From Crotophaga sulcirostris (taxonomy: Eukaryota > Chordata > Aves > Cuculiformes > Crotophagidae), in NCBI GenBank assembly GCA_013397455.1, contig VYZB01000327.1, forward strand, positions 578,433-642,432: a stretch of DNA of 64,000 bases, given 5' to 3'. A program made the translations under genes and the position numbers. Below the pieces are notes generated by a model. It was not told the origin of the DNA. It did no database searches and was given only the letters and a program-made list of their open reading frames with translations. Positions 1 to 14,168 of this stretch are shown here, in pieces; position 1 is the first letter of the stretch; each line of letters opens with the position of its first letter.

Positions 1-611
1 ATCTATAAATAGAAAAAACATGATTCCATATCTTTTTTGTTTTGTTTTTAGGGCTATAAAAGATCATGGAATATATAAAATGTATAGTAATTCAGCTACT
101 TCAATAATGGAAACACCTCAGGGAAATATTGTGCCAGATTCTCAAATACAGTTATGATCCCACTGTGCCACTCAGCTGCTACAAATGAACCATAACCTAG
201 CTGCAAATCACCAGCAGAGGATTTCCTGTCTTCGGCAAATTCTCTTCTGACATACATATATATATATCATTCTCAGGTACTATAGCTTTATGTCTTCACT
301 GGGAAAAGACGTATCTTAAAAGTGAGAAAGATCATGGTACAGTCTTGCTATATACTCTTTCTTGATTGGTATAAAAACTCTACCAAAGTTCAGAAGCACC
401 AGTAAAACTTGACCAAGGGACTCAAAATAGTTGAGACAGGCTCAGATTCTTGATAACTTTTATCTCATGTGTTGAATCAATCATAGGTAAATAAGTGGTT
501 CTTTAAGGAATTTTCCGACATATCCTTCCCTTTTTTCTTTCTTTTAAAATTAAAAATAGTTTACCAAGTAACTTTTTAAAAATATTTTTATATAAATACT
601 CTGTTTACTAT
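1..611. other. AT-rich non-coding stretch
   Basis: I see no gene, recognisable repeat or RNA gene here. The sequence is AT-rich with short homopolymer runs, and its reading frames are short and unlike any family I know. Confidence 0.6.
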
Positions 612-752
612 GCTAGTTACAAGCACCAGGGACTTCACCTGGTTGCCATGACTTTTCAAATATCATGGAGAGTGTCTTGGCAACTACATCAGCCAGTTCC
701 CTCAGAACTCTGGAATGCAGTATGTTCAGATTCCTCTGGTGGTCACAGACAT
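612..752 (-). mobile_element. CR1 LINE fragment, reverse transcriptase region
   Basis: Read on the minus strand, one frame gives a stretch including [20 protein letters not shown] followed by [10 protein letters not shown]. This matches the conserved N-terminal part of the CR1 reverse transcriptase, where the usual pattern is [16 protein letters not shown] then SW.SGEVP.DW. The stretch is only about 140 bp, and the tryptophan and lysine expected after GEVP are lost. Neither the CR1 3' tail nor any other domain is present, so this is an old internal remnant. Family assignment rests on the protein motif and is inference from recognition, not a search. Confidence 0.7.
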
Positions 753-2832
753 TTCAGAATATAATCCAAAGTGAGAAAAAAAAGTAAGTTTTTTTTGTAG
801 CAGATACGTGGGAAATAGCTGTTTTATTGAGATATCTTCATAAAAGCTGAAGTTTTCTATTGTTCTGTTAAGGGGACAGAAACAAAACACTTTGAAGCTG
901 TAAGATTTATAATTAACATTAGGGATGAGTTACGTATCCTTAGGCACCAGTGTTGCAGACAAACTAATCTCCTAAGGTTCTTTCAGATTAAGAAGGGTGA
1001 AACAGACACATATGAAGCAAAATTCACCTGAATCATTTTAGATGACTACAATGCGCCTTGGAAATACCCTTTTATTTATTCTGTTAACTATTAAGGCAGC
1101 ATAGGACAATTAACTCCGATGTTTTTGACTGATTATTTTCTCCTCATTTGCACCAAAATATAGTAAGTTGTTATATCTGTGACTGGCTTAGCAACAGCAC
1201 AGCCAGCTACCTCATAGCCAAAGATCACTTTTATGGCTTGTTTTTCCAGAGAAACTGGAGTAAAATAGATCAATTGTCTCATCATGGTCTTCATCAACAT
1301 TTATTAGAGAGACTGATGATTCAGCCAGCTGATTGAATTCATTGAAGCTCAATCATTCATTGATTAGCTAAAGGAAAAGTGTTTAATAAGCCAGGATGCT
1401 AATATGCTGCTAAATATTCTGGACTTATTTCCCAGTGTGCACACTTTCAGTTCACTAAGACTGAAGCAGCTTATTTTACTTTCAAAATAATGAAAGTTAC
1501 TTTGAACACAGGTCTTTTGCAATTGTCCACAATTTAGCTCACTAGCTGAAACTGCGTAAGCTACTTGCCTGTGTCATGAAGTCCTCGTAGAAACAGTATC
1601 TGTTTTGTAGAAGAAATATTTATTTTATTCATGGTGATTCTAGGTTCATTTTGACAAATAACAGCATTGTATTTATTTTCATGTTATTTTGCAAAATAAC
1701 TCTGAGATGCAACTCAAATATCTATTATTCTCTAATGGTATTAGCTAGCCTTATACAGGTAGGTAGATCATAATGATTTAAAGGCAGAGATGGCATGTTG
1801 CTGAGCTTGACATTTCCAATGATATTATAACATATTACAACATCAGAGTTGGTGTATTCCTCCTTTAATTCAAGCCTAATACTTTTGTTTAATGCTGATT
1901 CACGTGAATTCACTCCTTATTGCTAGGAGTCGCATTGTTGGTTTCTCTCTGGAACACGATATCACTGTGATGAGCGCTCTAGACAGATTTATTTTCTGAG
2001 GAGTTGATATCTTAACTATAAACACCATGAAATAAGTCACTAATGCACAAAAATTACTTTCAATTTTGCTTTTATAAATTTACATAGAACCAAATCCAGA
2101 GTTTTCTGACTTATTTCTAAGCTGGTCCTGGGAAAGATACTATGCATGGGCTGTTATGAGAAAGACCTAGGGGGGGAACATCAATTGAGGGATACTATGT
2201 TTTCCTTTTGCTAATTTCTAAATAATTAAAAACATACTTGTTTTAAGTTAATCGATAGTCATGCAAAAAAAACTTGTCAAGTGGACAGTCAAAGCATTAA
2301 GCACATTAGTAGAGGAAGGTTTTAGCATATATCATCATCTTCTGTTTTCCTTCTACCTATCAGTTTGCCAGAGAGCTAGACTAACTGGGCAAGAAAAAGT
2401 GTACTGCCCTCCAGGGTTGTATTCGAAACTATCAGAGAAAAAAAATGCATTCTTTTGGGGAGAGATGTGTAGAGCATTCTTAAGTTACATAGTGAATAAG
2501 AAAAAGAGTTAGAAAGGTAAGACCTTTAGATCTTAGCTTTCTTAATACCAGAATCACTGTGGCAAAGCAAGTCAAGAATTGAAGTCCTTAAAATTAATTG
2601 CTTATTTTTTTGTCTCTGTAATATATATAAAATCAGATAATTATGTCCTAGTAATTTCATTTTAATTTTAGATATTGATCATGCACAATGGACAGATGTA
2701 AACACTTGTCATTTATACTTTTTCTGAAATTTAAGGTATTTTACTTTATTTTGGGACCAACAGTGTTCTACAGATGCATGTTTCTTTAATTGACCCTATG
2801 GGGAAACTCTGTTTTCTGGCTTAGATGTAGAT
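753..2832. other. AT-rich non-coding stretch
   Basis: Nothing recognisable. Open frames at 1148-1336 (+), 1725-1913 (-) and 2261-2512 (+) are 62-83 codons long, show no family motif and fit chance in AT-rich DNA. Confidence 0.5.
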
Positions 2833-4490
2833 CTCATAGAATTATAGAATCATAGAATTACCTGAGCAGAAGGGACCAAAATGGATCGTCGAGTCCAACT
2901 CCTATGAGACTGACAGGCCTGTAGTTACTGGGATCATCCCTGCTACCCTTCTTGAGGATTGGGACAACGTTTGACAGCTTCCAGTCAACAGGTACCTCTC
3001 CAGATTCCCAAAAACATTGAAAAATCATTGTGAGAGGCCTTGTTATGACATCAACCAGCTCTTTAAATACCTTGGGATGAATCCCATCAGGTCCCATCGA
3101 CTTGTAGGGGTCCAGCTGGAACAGCAGATCCTGCACAAGTTCAAGGTTGACTGGGAGTTTATCATTTGTGCAGTCTTGATCCTCTGGCCATGGGCTCTTG
3201 GAGGGGTGAGCCCATCATCAACATTGAAGGCAGAGATGAAAAAAACATTAAATGTCTCTGCTTTGTCTGTATCGCTGCTTATGAGGTGCTCATGTTTATC
3301 AAGTAACAGGCCATTGTTATTTCTGGCCTGCTTTCTGTTATTAGCATATTTGAAAAAGCCCTTTTTATTATCTTTCACAGTGCTGGCCAGCTTCAACTTT
3401 AATTGAGTCTTGCCCGCACAGATTTCTGCTCTGCAGTGACAAACAGCATCCATGTAGTCCTCCCATGTCACTTGTCCATGTTTCCACTGGTTGTACACCA
3501 TCCTTTTATGCCTCAATTTTAGTAGAAGATCCCTACTCAGCCAGGTTGGTCTTCTACATCATCTGCTAGACTTCTGGCATTTTGGGATTGCCTGGTCCTG
3601 TGCTCTTAGGAGGTGATGCTTAAAAAATGACCAGCATTGATTGACCCCAGCACCTTCAAAAGATTTTCCCAAGGGGACCTTACTAAGCAGTTCCTTGAGC
3701 AACCTGAAGTCTGCTTTCCTCATATCTGGAGTTGAAATCTTGCTGACAGTTTTCCTCCTGTTGCCATAGATGTTAAGTTTGACAGCTTCATGATCACTGT
3801 GGCCAAGGCAACCTCCAGTTGTCATTTCACCCACAAGACCTTCTCTGTTAATCAGGAACAAGTCAAGGAGGGCAACTTTCCTGGTCAGTTCCCTCAGCAC
3901 CTCTGTCATGAAGTCATTGTCCAGAGAGTTTAGGAATCATCTGGACCTGTTTGTCCCAGCTGTATGGTATTTCCAGTTGATATCTGGCAAACTGATGTCC
4001 CCATGAGGACAAGGACAGATGACTTAGAGGCATCCCTTAGTTCCTTAAAGAATAACTCAACAGTACCATCATCCTGGTTGGGTGGCCTATAGCGGACCGC
4101 CATGATGACAACCATTTTAGTTGTCTGTCCTTTAATCCTTACCCAGAAGCTCTCAGCTATGCCATTGCCAACTGCAAGCTCTATGCATTCCAGCCCTTCT
4201 GCTATACACAACTGTACACTTTTTCGCCTCACCTGCTCTGTCTATCCCTCCTGAATAAACTGTAACCATCCATCATGGCACATGAGCCACAGGCCTCGTC
4301 CCACCAGGTTTTGCTAAAGCAAATAATGTCATATCTCTGGGACAGGGCCAAGGCTTCCAGCTCCTCCTGCTTATTCCTCTTGCTGCTCACCTTAGTATAA
4401 AAACACTTTAGATGTGGTTCGTTGTGCTCATCCCCTTATGGAGCAGTCTGAACCTTGCAAAGATGCAGCTCCTCAGGCTTTGGCATGCCT
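2833..4490 (-). mobile_element. CR1 LINE, 5'-truncated with internal deletion (endonuclease + partial RT + 3' tail)
   Basis: On the minus strand the element runs from about 4490 (5') to 2833 (3'). The endonuclease domain lies at about 4430-3560, with motifs such as WWDEACG, RYRPPNQDD, LVLMG and LGHSDHEAVKL. It is broken by a stop and a frame change between 4232-3930 and 3909-3559. The linker and N-terminal reverse transcriptase follow (3516-2904), with KSMGPDGIHPKVFKEL, SGEVPVDWKLSNVVPI and DPSNYRPVSL, and a frameshift near 3130. Just after NYRPVSL, at about 2903, the sequence jumps to the CR1 3' tail (repeated ATAGAAT/CATAGAAT at 2837-2870), so the catalytic palm and the C-terminus are missing. 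The element is dead and cannot encode a working polymerase. Confidence 0.92.
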
Positions 4491-6069
4491 TTCCATTGCT
4501 CATTTCATCAACTGAATACATTTCATCAACTGAATCTAACTTTTAAATATTGCATCATAATATTTTTATAATGTGAATTAAAGATATAGACATTACTGTA
4601 TTGTTAGCTCATAAAACTTATGAGTTTTTTAAACTAGTAGCAGATTTCATTGATACAGATCTCAGCTAAGTTTTGAAAAGTAACTTTCAACGACTTAATT
4701 ATTTTTATTAGTCTCCTCAATTTCATCTTAAATTTTGTCTTATTAAGCTTCACGAATAAACAACCAAGGAGTAGAATATCAAGTGTAGGCAGATAAAAAT
4801 TCTAATCAAAAGGATCAGTAAGGCTCTTCAGAAACAATTACGAAGTATATGATGCTAGCAATCCAGAAACTGAGGTTAATATTCAGAAAAAGATACGTTA
4901 ATCAGTAGATCTAGGAATGAAACTAAAATATAGCAGTAGAATAGATTAAACAATAAGAAAATAAAATGCTTTCAACAAGAATTATATTATTTTATAATTA
5001 CTATAATTAAGGTAAAATATAAAAGTGAATTTAATAAAAACATTTAGGCTATGATTGTGTAATGAGTTTTCTGCAGGCAATCTTATATCTCCCCAAAATA
5101 AAATATCCTCTTCAATACTTAACGTGAGCTGCATGCTGAGTATCAGTGGGGGTCACATAGGACTAGAAAGGACTAAAACTGGATCTTTAAACTTTACAGA
5201 TGGCAAAACCTTTTATGAGTTCAGGCTTTTGATTCTATATATAGACCATTAGTTAAGCCACGGTTCTTACTTTTGAATGCTTGCTGGTATTGCAATTTAT
5301 TCTTAAAACAATGAAACTATAAGATGTTTTATAAAACATATGATATTTTTTCATCAGATACCTGTGCAATATTGCTCTCTTTTGAATATAGCAATTACAC
5401 TTTATTTTTATAGTCGGATTTTTTAACATTCAGTGTTGTATGACTTCCTTGCTTTGGTTGAGTTATTTGAAAAAGTCACAGAATAATTCTAAACGCAAAC
5501 ATATTTACTAACAAAAACTGAAATTCCTTAGAATCTGTAAACTCTCATGGACAAAATCTGTCCAGCTAACAACTTCATGTTTGATTATACAAAGTGTAGG
5601 CAAATACAATTGGTTTTATTAAAATACTCAGTAGAACACAGAGAGAGAAAAAGAGACAGGTACGCAAAGAACACTGAAACAATAGAATGTTCAATTACTC
5701 ATCCCGAGCTACTCCTACCAAGCTATTTGTTACTAGACTATATCTTATTTTGACGCATAATTCTCTTAAGAATTGAACAACCCCTGTAAATGCAGCTTGC
5801 TACATAATGTAAGCAAACAAGTTTGCAGCATTGATTGACTAAAGGAAGTACGCATTCATCATGCACAGTGTACATCATAGTTGCCTGATAGGAATCTGAA
5901 AGGACAACATTTTTTTCTGTCTCTCACTTGCTAAAACCGGTCAAATATAAGTCTAGTTTAGGAAGTACAAATTGTATTACAGTAGCATAAAAAAAAAGTA
6001 TAAAACTAAAGTTAAATGAAAATAGATTAATTGAACAGATTATTATAGAACTTGGCCAAAAACACCACT
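4491..6069. other. AT-rich non-coding stretch
   Basis: No gene or repeat family recognised. A short direct duplication (TTTCATCAACTGAAT twice, about 4503-4535) sits at the 5' edge of the CR1. Frames at 5055-5252 and 5547-5753 look random. Confidence 0.5.
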
Positions 6070-6335
6070 CTGTATTACTGACAGAATACAGCTCCTCAGG
6101 GAGTTCTGCCTAGCAAATGCCTTAATAAGCCAGATTCTTCTCTTGTGAAACCCAGAGTATTAACTCTACTGCTTTCCTTCTCAGAATCCCTTCACATCCT
6201 GAGCTCAATGATCTCATGGTTTCTGAAGCCCAGGTTGATGTACATGTTTTCGTACACCACCAGTTTATGAGCAGCAGATCAAGCACAACATTACAATCAA
6301 AAATTCTTTCTAACATTTGCACCAGTATCACTAGT
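6070..6335 (-). mobile_element. CR1 LINE fragment, endonuclease region
   Basis: Minus-strand reading gives LDLLLIN, corresponding to the CR1 endonuclease motif LDL.LVN. Next comes nucleotide sequence resembling the SDHE(I/V)(I/V)EF block (CATGAGATCATTGAGCTCAG) and then the conserved TTTGCTAGGCAGAA stretch (about 6107-6121). Frames are interrupted and neither the reverse transcriptase nor a 3' tail is attached. It appears older than the 2.8-4.5 kb copy. The match is by recognised motif order, so the ends are approximate. Confidence 0.55.
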
Positions 6336-7258
6336 GCCATCTAGGATTTATTGACTAAGAGTAATCTTATACATATATTTTACACTTTGCTTTTACTGTA
6401 AAATACATCTAATAAATCATATTTGTTTATAGATAGCATTCTTTACTTTTGCATTTAAGATCACCAGACAAAAATGAATGTACTGTAATGCAAGATAAAG
6501 AAGAGCACAGTGGTCTTTTCATAAATGGTGAGCTGAGGAAGAAACTTTTGACAAATTTTCAAGCTATGAAAAACTCGTGTTCATCTGTCTTATTTTCATA
6601 AAAAAACTCTCATTCTTTGTTTAAAGTGCTGCTTACTTTAAAGATTATGACAGAAACATTTTTATTTGTTTAACCAGTTTCGAGTAAACACCTGATGAAT
6701 CTTACTCACAGTATCAGTACAGCTTTATACCAAGACTAACAGTGTACGAAAACCATCACAGAACCTGAAAATATACTCATGTTATGTTACATTATTGAAC
6801 ATAGTTGGTTTTTACATATATTCATGGTTTGTACATTGATACGTGCTTCTGCATCATCTGTTTTCATTAGTGACTACTTTAAAAACTTACCAGACCAATA
6901 AAAAAGAGCAGAAGACAAACATGAGTTAACAACACAGAAATGGTAAATATAGTTTTCATATTGACAGCATACCTTTTTTCCTTCAATTGTGTACATGTGT
7001 ATAATATTTAAACATATAATAGGATGCATTTTCTAGCTTTATTTTAAAATATATTAAAAATGCCAAAATCTTCTATTTTTTTAAGGAAGGAAGAAGACAG
7101 GTAAGACAACCTTGAGCTGTTGTTATTATTGTTATTTGCATTCCAGTTTTCTTAAAGAAAGTAGAAGTTAAAAGGAAAATGAAAGCAGAAAGATCAAACT
7201 GGAGTACTTCTTGCTAGTGATGACATTTAAATTACAATTTTTTTGTTATAGCAGACAC

Positions 7259-7273
7259 ACTCTCTCTCTCTCT
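7259..7273. repeat. (TC)n microsatellite
   Basis: Seven consecutive TC units follow a short CACAC run. It is a simple dinucleotide repeat. Confidence 0.9.
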
Positions 7274-10200
7274 TATCAGCCTAGTAAAAACCAAGCAAAC
7301 TTATAGAAGCATCAAGCTGTGTAGAACATCACTTTTATCTGCTTCTCTCTTCTTCTTAGCAGTTCTCAGTAATGAGTCGGAGAATACTCTCATGTCAGCT
7401 AAGCTGGAAGGTTATTAAACTCAAATTAAAAAGAAAAAAGAGAAAGAAGACAGTAGAAAAAAAAATGAAATACAAATGAAAGATGAAACTCAGCTTCCTT
7501 CTTTTATCTTTCAGAAATTTACCTGAGTACATAGTGAGTGATTAATTTCTATTTTAAATGCTTTGTATCTATATCTGATGTAAATACTTCGAAACTGAGG
7601 AAAGACACACAGGCTGCATATTCCATGTGAAATTAAGAATTTAATTGACATTTTGGGATGTCATCTGGATTTGTATCTCTGGTTCATTTTGGTCAGGTTA
7701 TAGCTCAGACTCTTGATTGCTGACATAATGGCTGTATCCATGTAGGTTTTAGGAGATTTGAAGATATAGAAATTACTACGTTCAAGTAGCCCAGTTCAGT
7801 TATCAGTTTCCCAGCTGAATTACAGTTTCTAAAAAAAGGCAATAATTAGAACACTTTATTTAATCATACTGTTAGACATAATTTTCAGTGTATCAATTTG
7901 CACTAATTAATGTTATTTTTACAATCTCTTTGTTTATCAAATATGATCTCTCCATGGATTAAAAATGATGACTAGCGTTGACATTAAGCCTTGGCATCAT
8001 GAAATTAGCAACACTTACTTAGTTTATGGTTTCATAGCAAATAGGACTGGTGACAGTGAATAAATCTAATTCTGTGACATTCCCCAAGCCATGTCATTGC
8101 TTTGTGTCACAAGAACAGTCCTTAAGAGGGAGCAGAGATGTGATGAGAACAGAAGCTAATACAGAGTAACTGACAACATGCCTCCTAAGTACGCTTGAAA
8201 TATCAATATTATTGACCTTGGTGTGTAAAGCATGTCCTTTGTGTAAAGAGATCTGCCTATCTAGCAGTCAGAAAGTAAGAAGTAACTCATCAGATGGTGG
8301 ATTACTGGAAGAGGAATAATCATTTTTTTCAGAATTAGATGTCAGGATTAGCTGCTGTTCTTTCTGTGATTGCAGCAGATATAGAAAGCATTATCTTTCA
8401 TTTTAGGAAAAATGTCTGACAGGATTTACTGATTAATGCTTTCCTTGCATAAAACTGTGAGTCATCTTCAATGATATTACTACGGCTGGTGTTAGAGTAC
8501 CTCTGGCTGTGCATTTGTCTGATTTCATAAGGTATGTTGCGTCAGGATGAGGAGCCTTTGAAGGAAAGCAGGCATTAGCTTTGGTGAGAAAGAAAAAACA
8601 TGTTTTTTCTAATTTTTATTGTATATATACCCCTCCATAAAGAAGAAAAGAAAACTTAAAAAGCTGCAGTTCAATGCAGAATAAAGAATAGTTTGTGGAA
8701 TAATCAAAATATTTAATGATTTTAGTGATTTTTCATGATAGAGAAGTTAATCTTGGCTATTTTCATATTTCATTCCATCTTTTAAACAAGATTTTAACCA
8801 TTGTAGATTGTGTGTTACTCTCCATCTCCTGTTTAGTGCTATGTACATTTAAACAGCATTGTTGTCCCATCCAGAAATTATTGTCTCTATGTAATACTCA
8901 CCTAGTAAGTTGAGGGCTTTATCAAAATGGTTAGATATATGGGAATCTTGCAAATAAAAACTACCATAAAACCATCATGTCTTTAAGAGTATATATAATT
9001 CATATGTATAATAAAATATGAGGAATTATTGCTATGTGATATATTTTCAAAATTGTATTCGAGGAAAAGCCAAGACTACAACTTCACCAAAAAAAAATAA
9101 AGTAAATTATTTCTCTTTGTAGAAAATTTTCACTTCTCATGCTTCCAACTAATGTGTTCTAGTTTTAATTCAGTTTTTTTTAATCAGAAGCAAAACCTGA
9201 AGAGTGTAATTTTACACTGAACCTTCTTCAGAGTAAATACATGTCAATTTTTTTGGTATAAATAATATTCTGTCTTCTTCTTTGGGACTTCAGCAACCTC
9301 ACTTTGGCAAAACATAAGTCTAAGAACACTTTATGACAGTTTTCATTCATAAATAAGTAATAAAATTATTGCTACGTATATGTGACAAGGTGTGCATATA
9401 ATTTACAGTATGCCAATTTACAGTTAACTTATTTTTAAAAATTGTTCCATAGTGAATACTGATTTTGTGTACTACAGCCTTCCATAATCTTTCTAAATGA
9501 TGGCTTTTAGTATCAAAGTATTATGAAAAACAAAGCTTTTGAATGCCACTGTCAATTTATTTATATGATAAATTAAATGGTATAAGAAGCCAAAAGAATA
9601 TTGTATTCTTATCATACTGTATTTTAAGGACCTCAGTTTGATTTTAAAAAATTGTCTACAGCAATTAACTATTATATGTCCATTATTATTATTTAAAACA
9701 TCATTCCCTTATTTAATTTTATTTTTAATCTGATACAATTGCTAAAAATAAAGATCTTTTATATTTATCAAATATTTTCCAAAAATATCAGTATTAAATG
9801 ATGTAAAGAAAGGGATTAGTTAAATGCTGTTAAAAATATTTGCTTCATTGACTTCTGAGTGTTATTACTGTGGTTTTCCTTCTTTCTCTAACAACTCTAA
9901 TACTGAACAGGAAATGAAACAATATCAGTGTTGCCTAGAGTGTTTTCGTATACTCAAGTAAAACTTAGAAATACATTTGCATTTTGTGTTAACTTTATTA
10001 GTTTTATATTTTAATGATTTCCATAAATGAATTACCCTTAACATGACATATTAAAAATCCATTATGAATAATTATTACTAAGGGCAAGTACATTTCCTTT
10101 TCAGAGAGAAAAAAATGGAAATAATTATATACAGCCAATTTCAACAGTTTAATACGATACAAAATAAAGTATTAAAAAAACTAACTCATAAAAAAATTAA

Positions 10201-13200
10201 GAACAAAGTCAGACTCAATACAGAATCAGACCTTTTTGGTCACTTTAGCTCAGGCTTTTGAAATAGATTCATTTGTTTACAAAAGTATTCTGACATTTTA
10301 TATTCATGTAAATAAATTGACACCTTAGACACAAATATCATAAAGATGAAGAGAAAGAATAAAAAAAGTCAACAAATTTCCTATCCTTTGTTGCTTCTTT
10401 AAAGACAGGATCAAACGATTACCTTAAAAATAAAAAAGTTGACTTCTGATACAATCATGACAGAGAATATCAAGAACTAGAGTATCATTATTGGAATATC
10501 AGCTGATTTAAGTGGTTTCCACTTTTAATTAGTAGTCCACTGAATTTAAGAATAATCTTGGGGTTAGTAGTTGGGGAAATCAATAAAAATTGACCTGGTA
10601 AAAAAAGACTTCAGCTTGATATCGCTCTTTAAAATCCGTGATTGATAGCATGTGCATACATATAATTTCTTCTAAAAGATACACCAAAATTTAGATTTCT
10701 GAGTAAAGTTGAGATTCTCGATTGTACCATGCCTTTTCTAACTTTTCCTGCTTACTGAGAAGGAAGAAAAGGAGTTAAATATTTGCATGGTTTAGTGACC
10801 TATTTCTCCTCAGTATTACCTATTAATGAAAAAAAAGAGGATAAATAGTTCAATAGGACATTCTTGGTCCTATGTAGACTACAGAATTTTCATTTCATTC
10901 TTGCCCTGCTAGTCTCTTTACAGCAATACAGATTCAGTTCTTAGTAGCACTATAAAATCTCTGTTGGAATGACTAATATAGCAAATTTAGTAAAAAGAAG
11001 ATCTGAACTAATTTTGAACAAATTTTCCTAGTATCCCAGTTGGGTTTGAATTTTTTAGCCACTTCAGAACCTTTTTGTACCCAACTGAGGCAATTTGGTT
11101 GGGATGAGTGGACAATTAGAGGAGTAAAACAGGTAGTTGGGTGGTTAGGTTTAATGGGCCCTGATTTTTAGGTGATATCATAGAGTCTGTGTGAGGTTGG
11201 AGTTCTTGCCTTGTGAGAAGAGACTGAGGGATCAGAGATTGTTCCAGTGAGAGAAGATATGTCTTTAGGGGGGAACCAAGTAAATCTTGCTAAAGATGAC
11301 AAGGTATATTTAGTTGAAACTATATCTTAAAACATAATCTATTGTGTAGGAATCTCTCTGTAAGGTTTTCTAACACCTTTTTGCAGCTACATAGCTAGAA
11401 GTATTGACAAGAAAAGAGTCAAATAAATGTATATATCAACTTAGTGAAGGGATAAATACATTTTTGCAGGACTGACATTTGTGCAAATGCAGTGACAATC
11501 CTTCAACCAATTTTTGTGCTTGATATAGTTCTTGCTCACCCATTTTCCCCCAAAATAACTCACAAACTGAACTGTTTGTTCCCCCCTCCGGTTGCTAATA
11601 GTCTTTGTCTGTTTAATGATAATTCTGATCTCACACAGCTTCCCAGAGAGAAGTCTGATTTTGGGGGGTTTGTTTGTGCTGGCTTTTATTTTATTTTTTT
11701 AATGAAAGCAAATTAAATTACATACATCAAGTGTAAAAGGATGCATTAATTGTATTCTAACCACAATTTGCAAGCTGTAGCTAAGGAAACATAAAATTAT
11801 CTTGTTCAATGTTTTGTAAATGGCACTGTGAATCTGCAAAGAATCATTGTTTAAAATTTGCATAAATGTCCTGCATTTACAAAATTACTGAGAAATTTTA
11901 TTGTAACAAAATTGTGCCATTTCCTCTTTTCCTTTATCACATTAATGTACTTACTCTATTCATCGGAGATTTTTCTTTCAATAACATTATATTTAGAGTC
12001 AAGAATTGACTTCTGTATATATAATTTATTTTTATTGAATGGCTTTGTATAAAGACAGTCTTTGTTTTCCCCTCAGTGAGATGTATGTATAAACTGTGAC
12101 AGCGAATACTCCCTTCTGTCTAGCACACTTTTGTCTTTTGCGTAGAACAAGCCACTAGAATTTCCATTTTCAATCTGTCATATTTATAATGCTAAAAAAT
12201 GATAAAATATCTAACTATAACAATAAGACAGGCTAAGTGTAAGAATTTGCAATACTGTATTTCTGATGAATGCTCATGCTAGACATCTGCTTTAAAGCTG
12301 TTGATTAATCATTTTTTTGACCTAGGGACAATTTTTATTTTATTTAACTTTATATACTTTGTTTCTAAATGAAAACTCAGACATACTTAAATCTTTATTA
12401 ATATCACTAACCACTACATGAGAGTTTTGATTATACTGAGCTTACTGTACACCAGTTTCCCCCATTACAATATGAGGACTCTTGTTTTTATCTATGCCTA
12501 CTTAAACATTGCTCCTTGCGATGGGGAGAGAACATTCTGTTTACTACCTTCTTTATACTCAAGTGCAGCCAATCTGAGTAGGTTGTGAAGGAATCTTATA
12601 ATTTCCTAGTTTTGCAAGGATTGAGGTATTAAAAATTTGTTTGGTAATAAATAGGGAATCATTGTTCACACTTCTGTTCACACTTTTAGATTGATTTATT
12701 GTCCCCTCTTATAGTATCTGTCCTTTAAAAAGTTAGTTTACCTAAGAATTGTTAAAAAAAATATATCTTCTGAATTTCCTGGGAGTGTAAATCGTTGTTT
12801 ATTAGCTTACTTTTTTTTGTAAACAGAAACAACTCATGATAGCTGTAAACATGGGAATTTCTGCATGAGACTGTTACGTCTCAGTTTTGTTGACTCTTGT
12901 GTGTCCTGGAGTGATACAGGGAGCTCCCCTTTTCTTCCTTGAACTTCTACAACTTAAATAGTTTTCCTCAAATAGGCTGCACCATAAAAAGGTGCACTCT
13001 ATTTTCTCAGTCCTATCTGAGAAGTACATTTTGCATAAATTATGGCACCCAAATAAACCAAGTTAGAGTGCAGGTAGATTAGTTTGTTACATAAAAAAAT
13101 ATGATGACCATAGTAAGTACACAGGATGTTGCTGAGGACTGTAAAAGTACAATCATCTTTACTTCTGAAAGGAGACTGTGACATGGAGATTTGTCCAGAT

Positions 13201-14153
13201 GGGTCCTGTCAAGAAAACCATAGCTCATTGTTTTAGGAATAAATGAGCTTCTGGCTCTGATCGTGGACATGGATATTGAATATTTGTCGTTGGATTCTTC
13301 CATGAAATGTGGGATATATTTTCTGTCAGACAACATAATCCTGACAGAGTAGCCTGGACAGCTAGGTAAATGAGATATTTTCGTCTTCTCCCTATGCTGT
13401 CATGTTTATTTCAAAGAAACAATGAGGGATTGAAAACATGTGACCACACATAACAATGTATTGTTGCATTTTCTGCTATACATATTTTTGAGCTATGTGC
13501 TCATAATCTATGCTGCTTCTAACTTCTGAGTGCTTCTAGCAGTCTTAGTTATGGAGTTATTTATATTACCAGAGGAGAAACAGTGGATAATGCTGTAAAT
13601 ATTTCCTCAAGATTATATCAATTTCTTTTAGCATGCACTACGACCGCTATCACATGGACAGAAAAGAAACTTGGCCTTAACACGGCTAATAATACAATTG
13701 ATGTGAATATTTAAAGTGTATACTTATAAGTTCTGCTAGGACAAAAAAGACTTCGAAGTTTCTGCAGTCTGAAATAAATGGGGTACTGAGATGTATCTTC
13801 ATCTTAATTACTTTTCTTTTCCAATGTATTTTCTGTTTTATTAGAATCATCCTCATTAAAAAATTAAGTGCAGAAATTTCCATAAGCCCCTCCAGAAGAA
13901 CCTTGTCTTTTCATCTTAACATCAGTTCTTTCCACATTTCTCATCTGAAAATTAAAATATTTTGAGAAAATATTTAATGCCTGCAAGTTTTTAATGAAGA
14001 GTCATCAAAATCCACTGTTAATTCCATGGTAAAAAATGTTCCACAGTCACATGAAATAGCTGACTCCGCCCACAGACAAAATATGAATTTTCTCTTTAAA
14101 AAAGATAAGCTGAAGGAGCTATTTTGTTGTGCTCAAAATCCATGTACCAGGAC

Positions 14154-14168
14154 ACTCTCTCTCTCTCT
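14154..14168. repeat. (CT)n microsatellite
   Basis: About seven CT units in a row follow GGACA. It is a simple dinucleotide repeat. Confidence 0.9.

Noticed and set aside
3017..3406. 129-codon plus-strand open frame.
   Set aside because: It is the antisense shadow of the minus-strand CR1 reverse transcriptase region.
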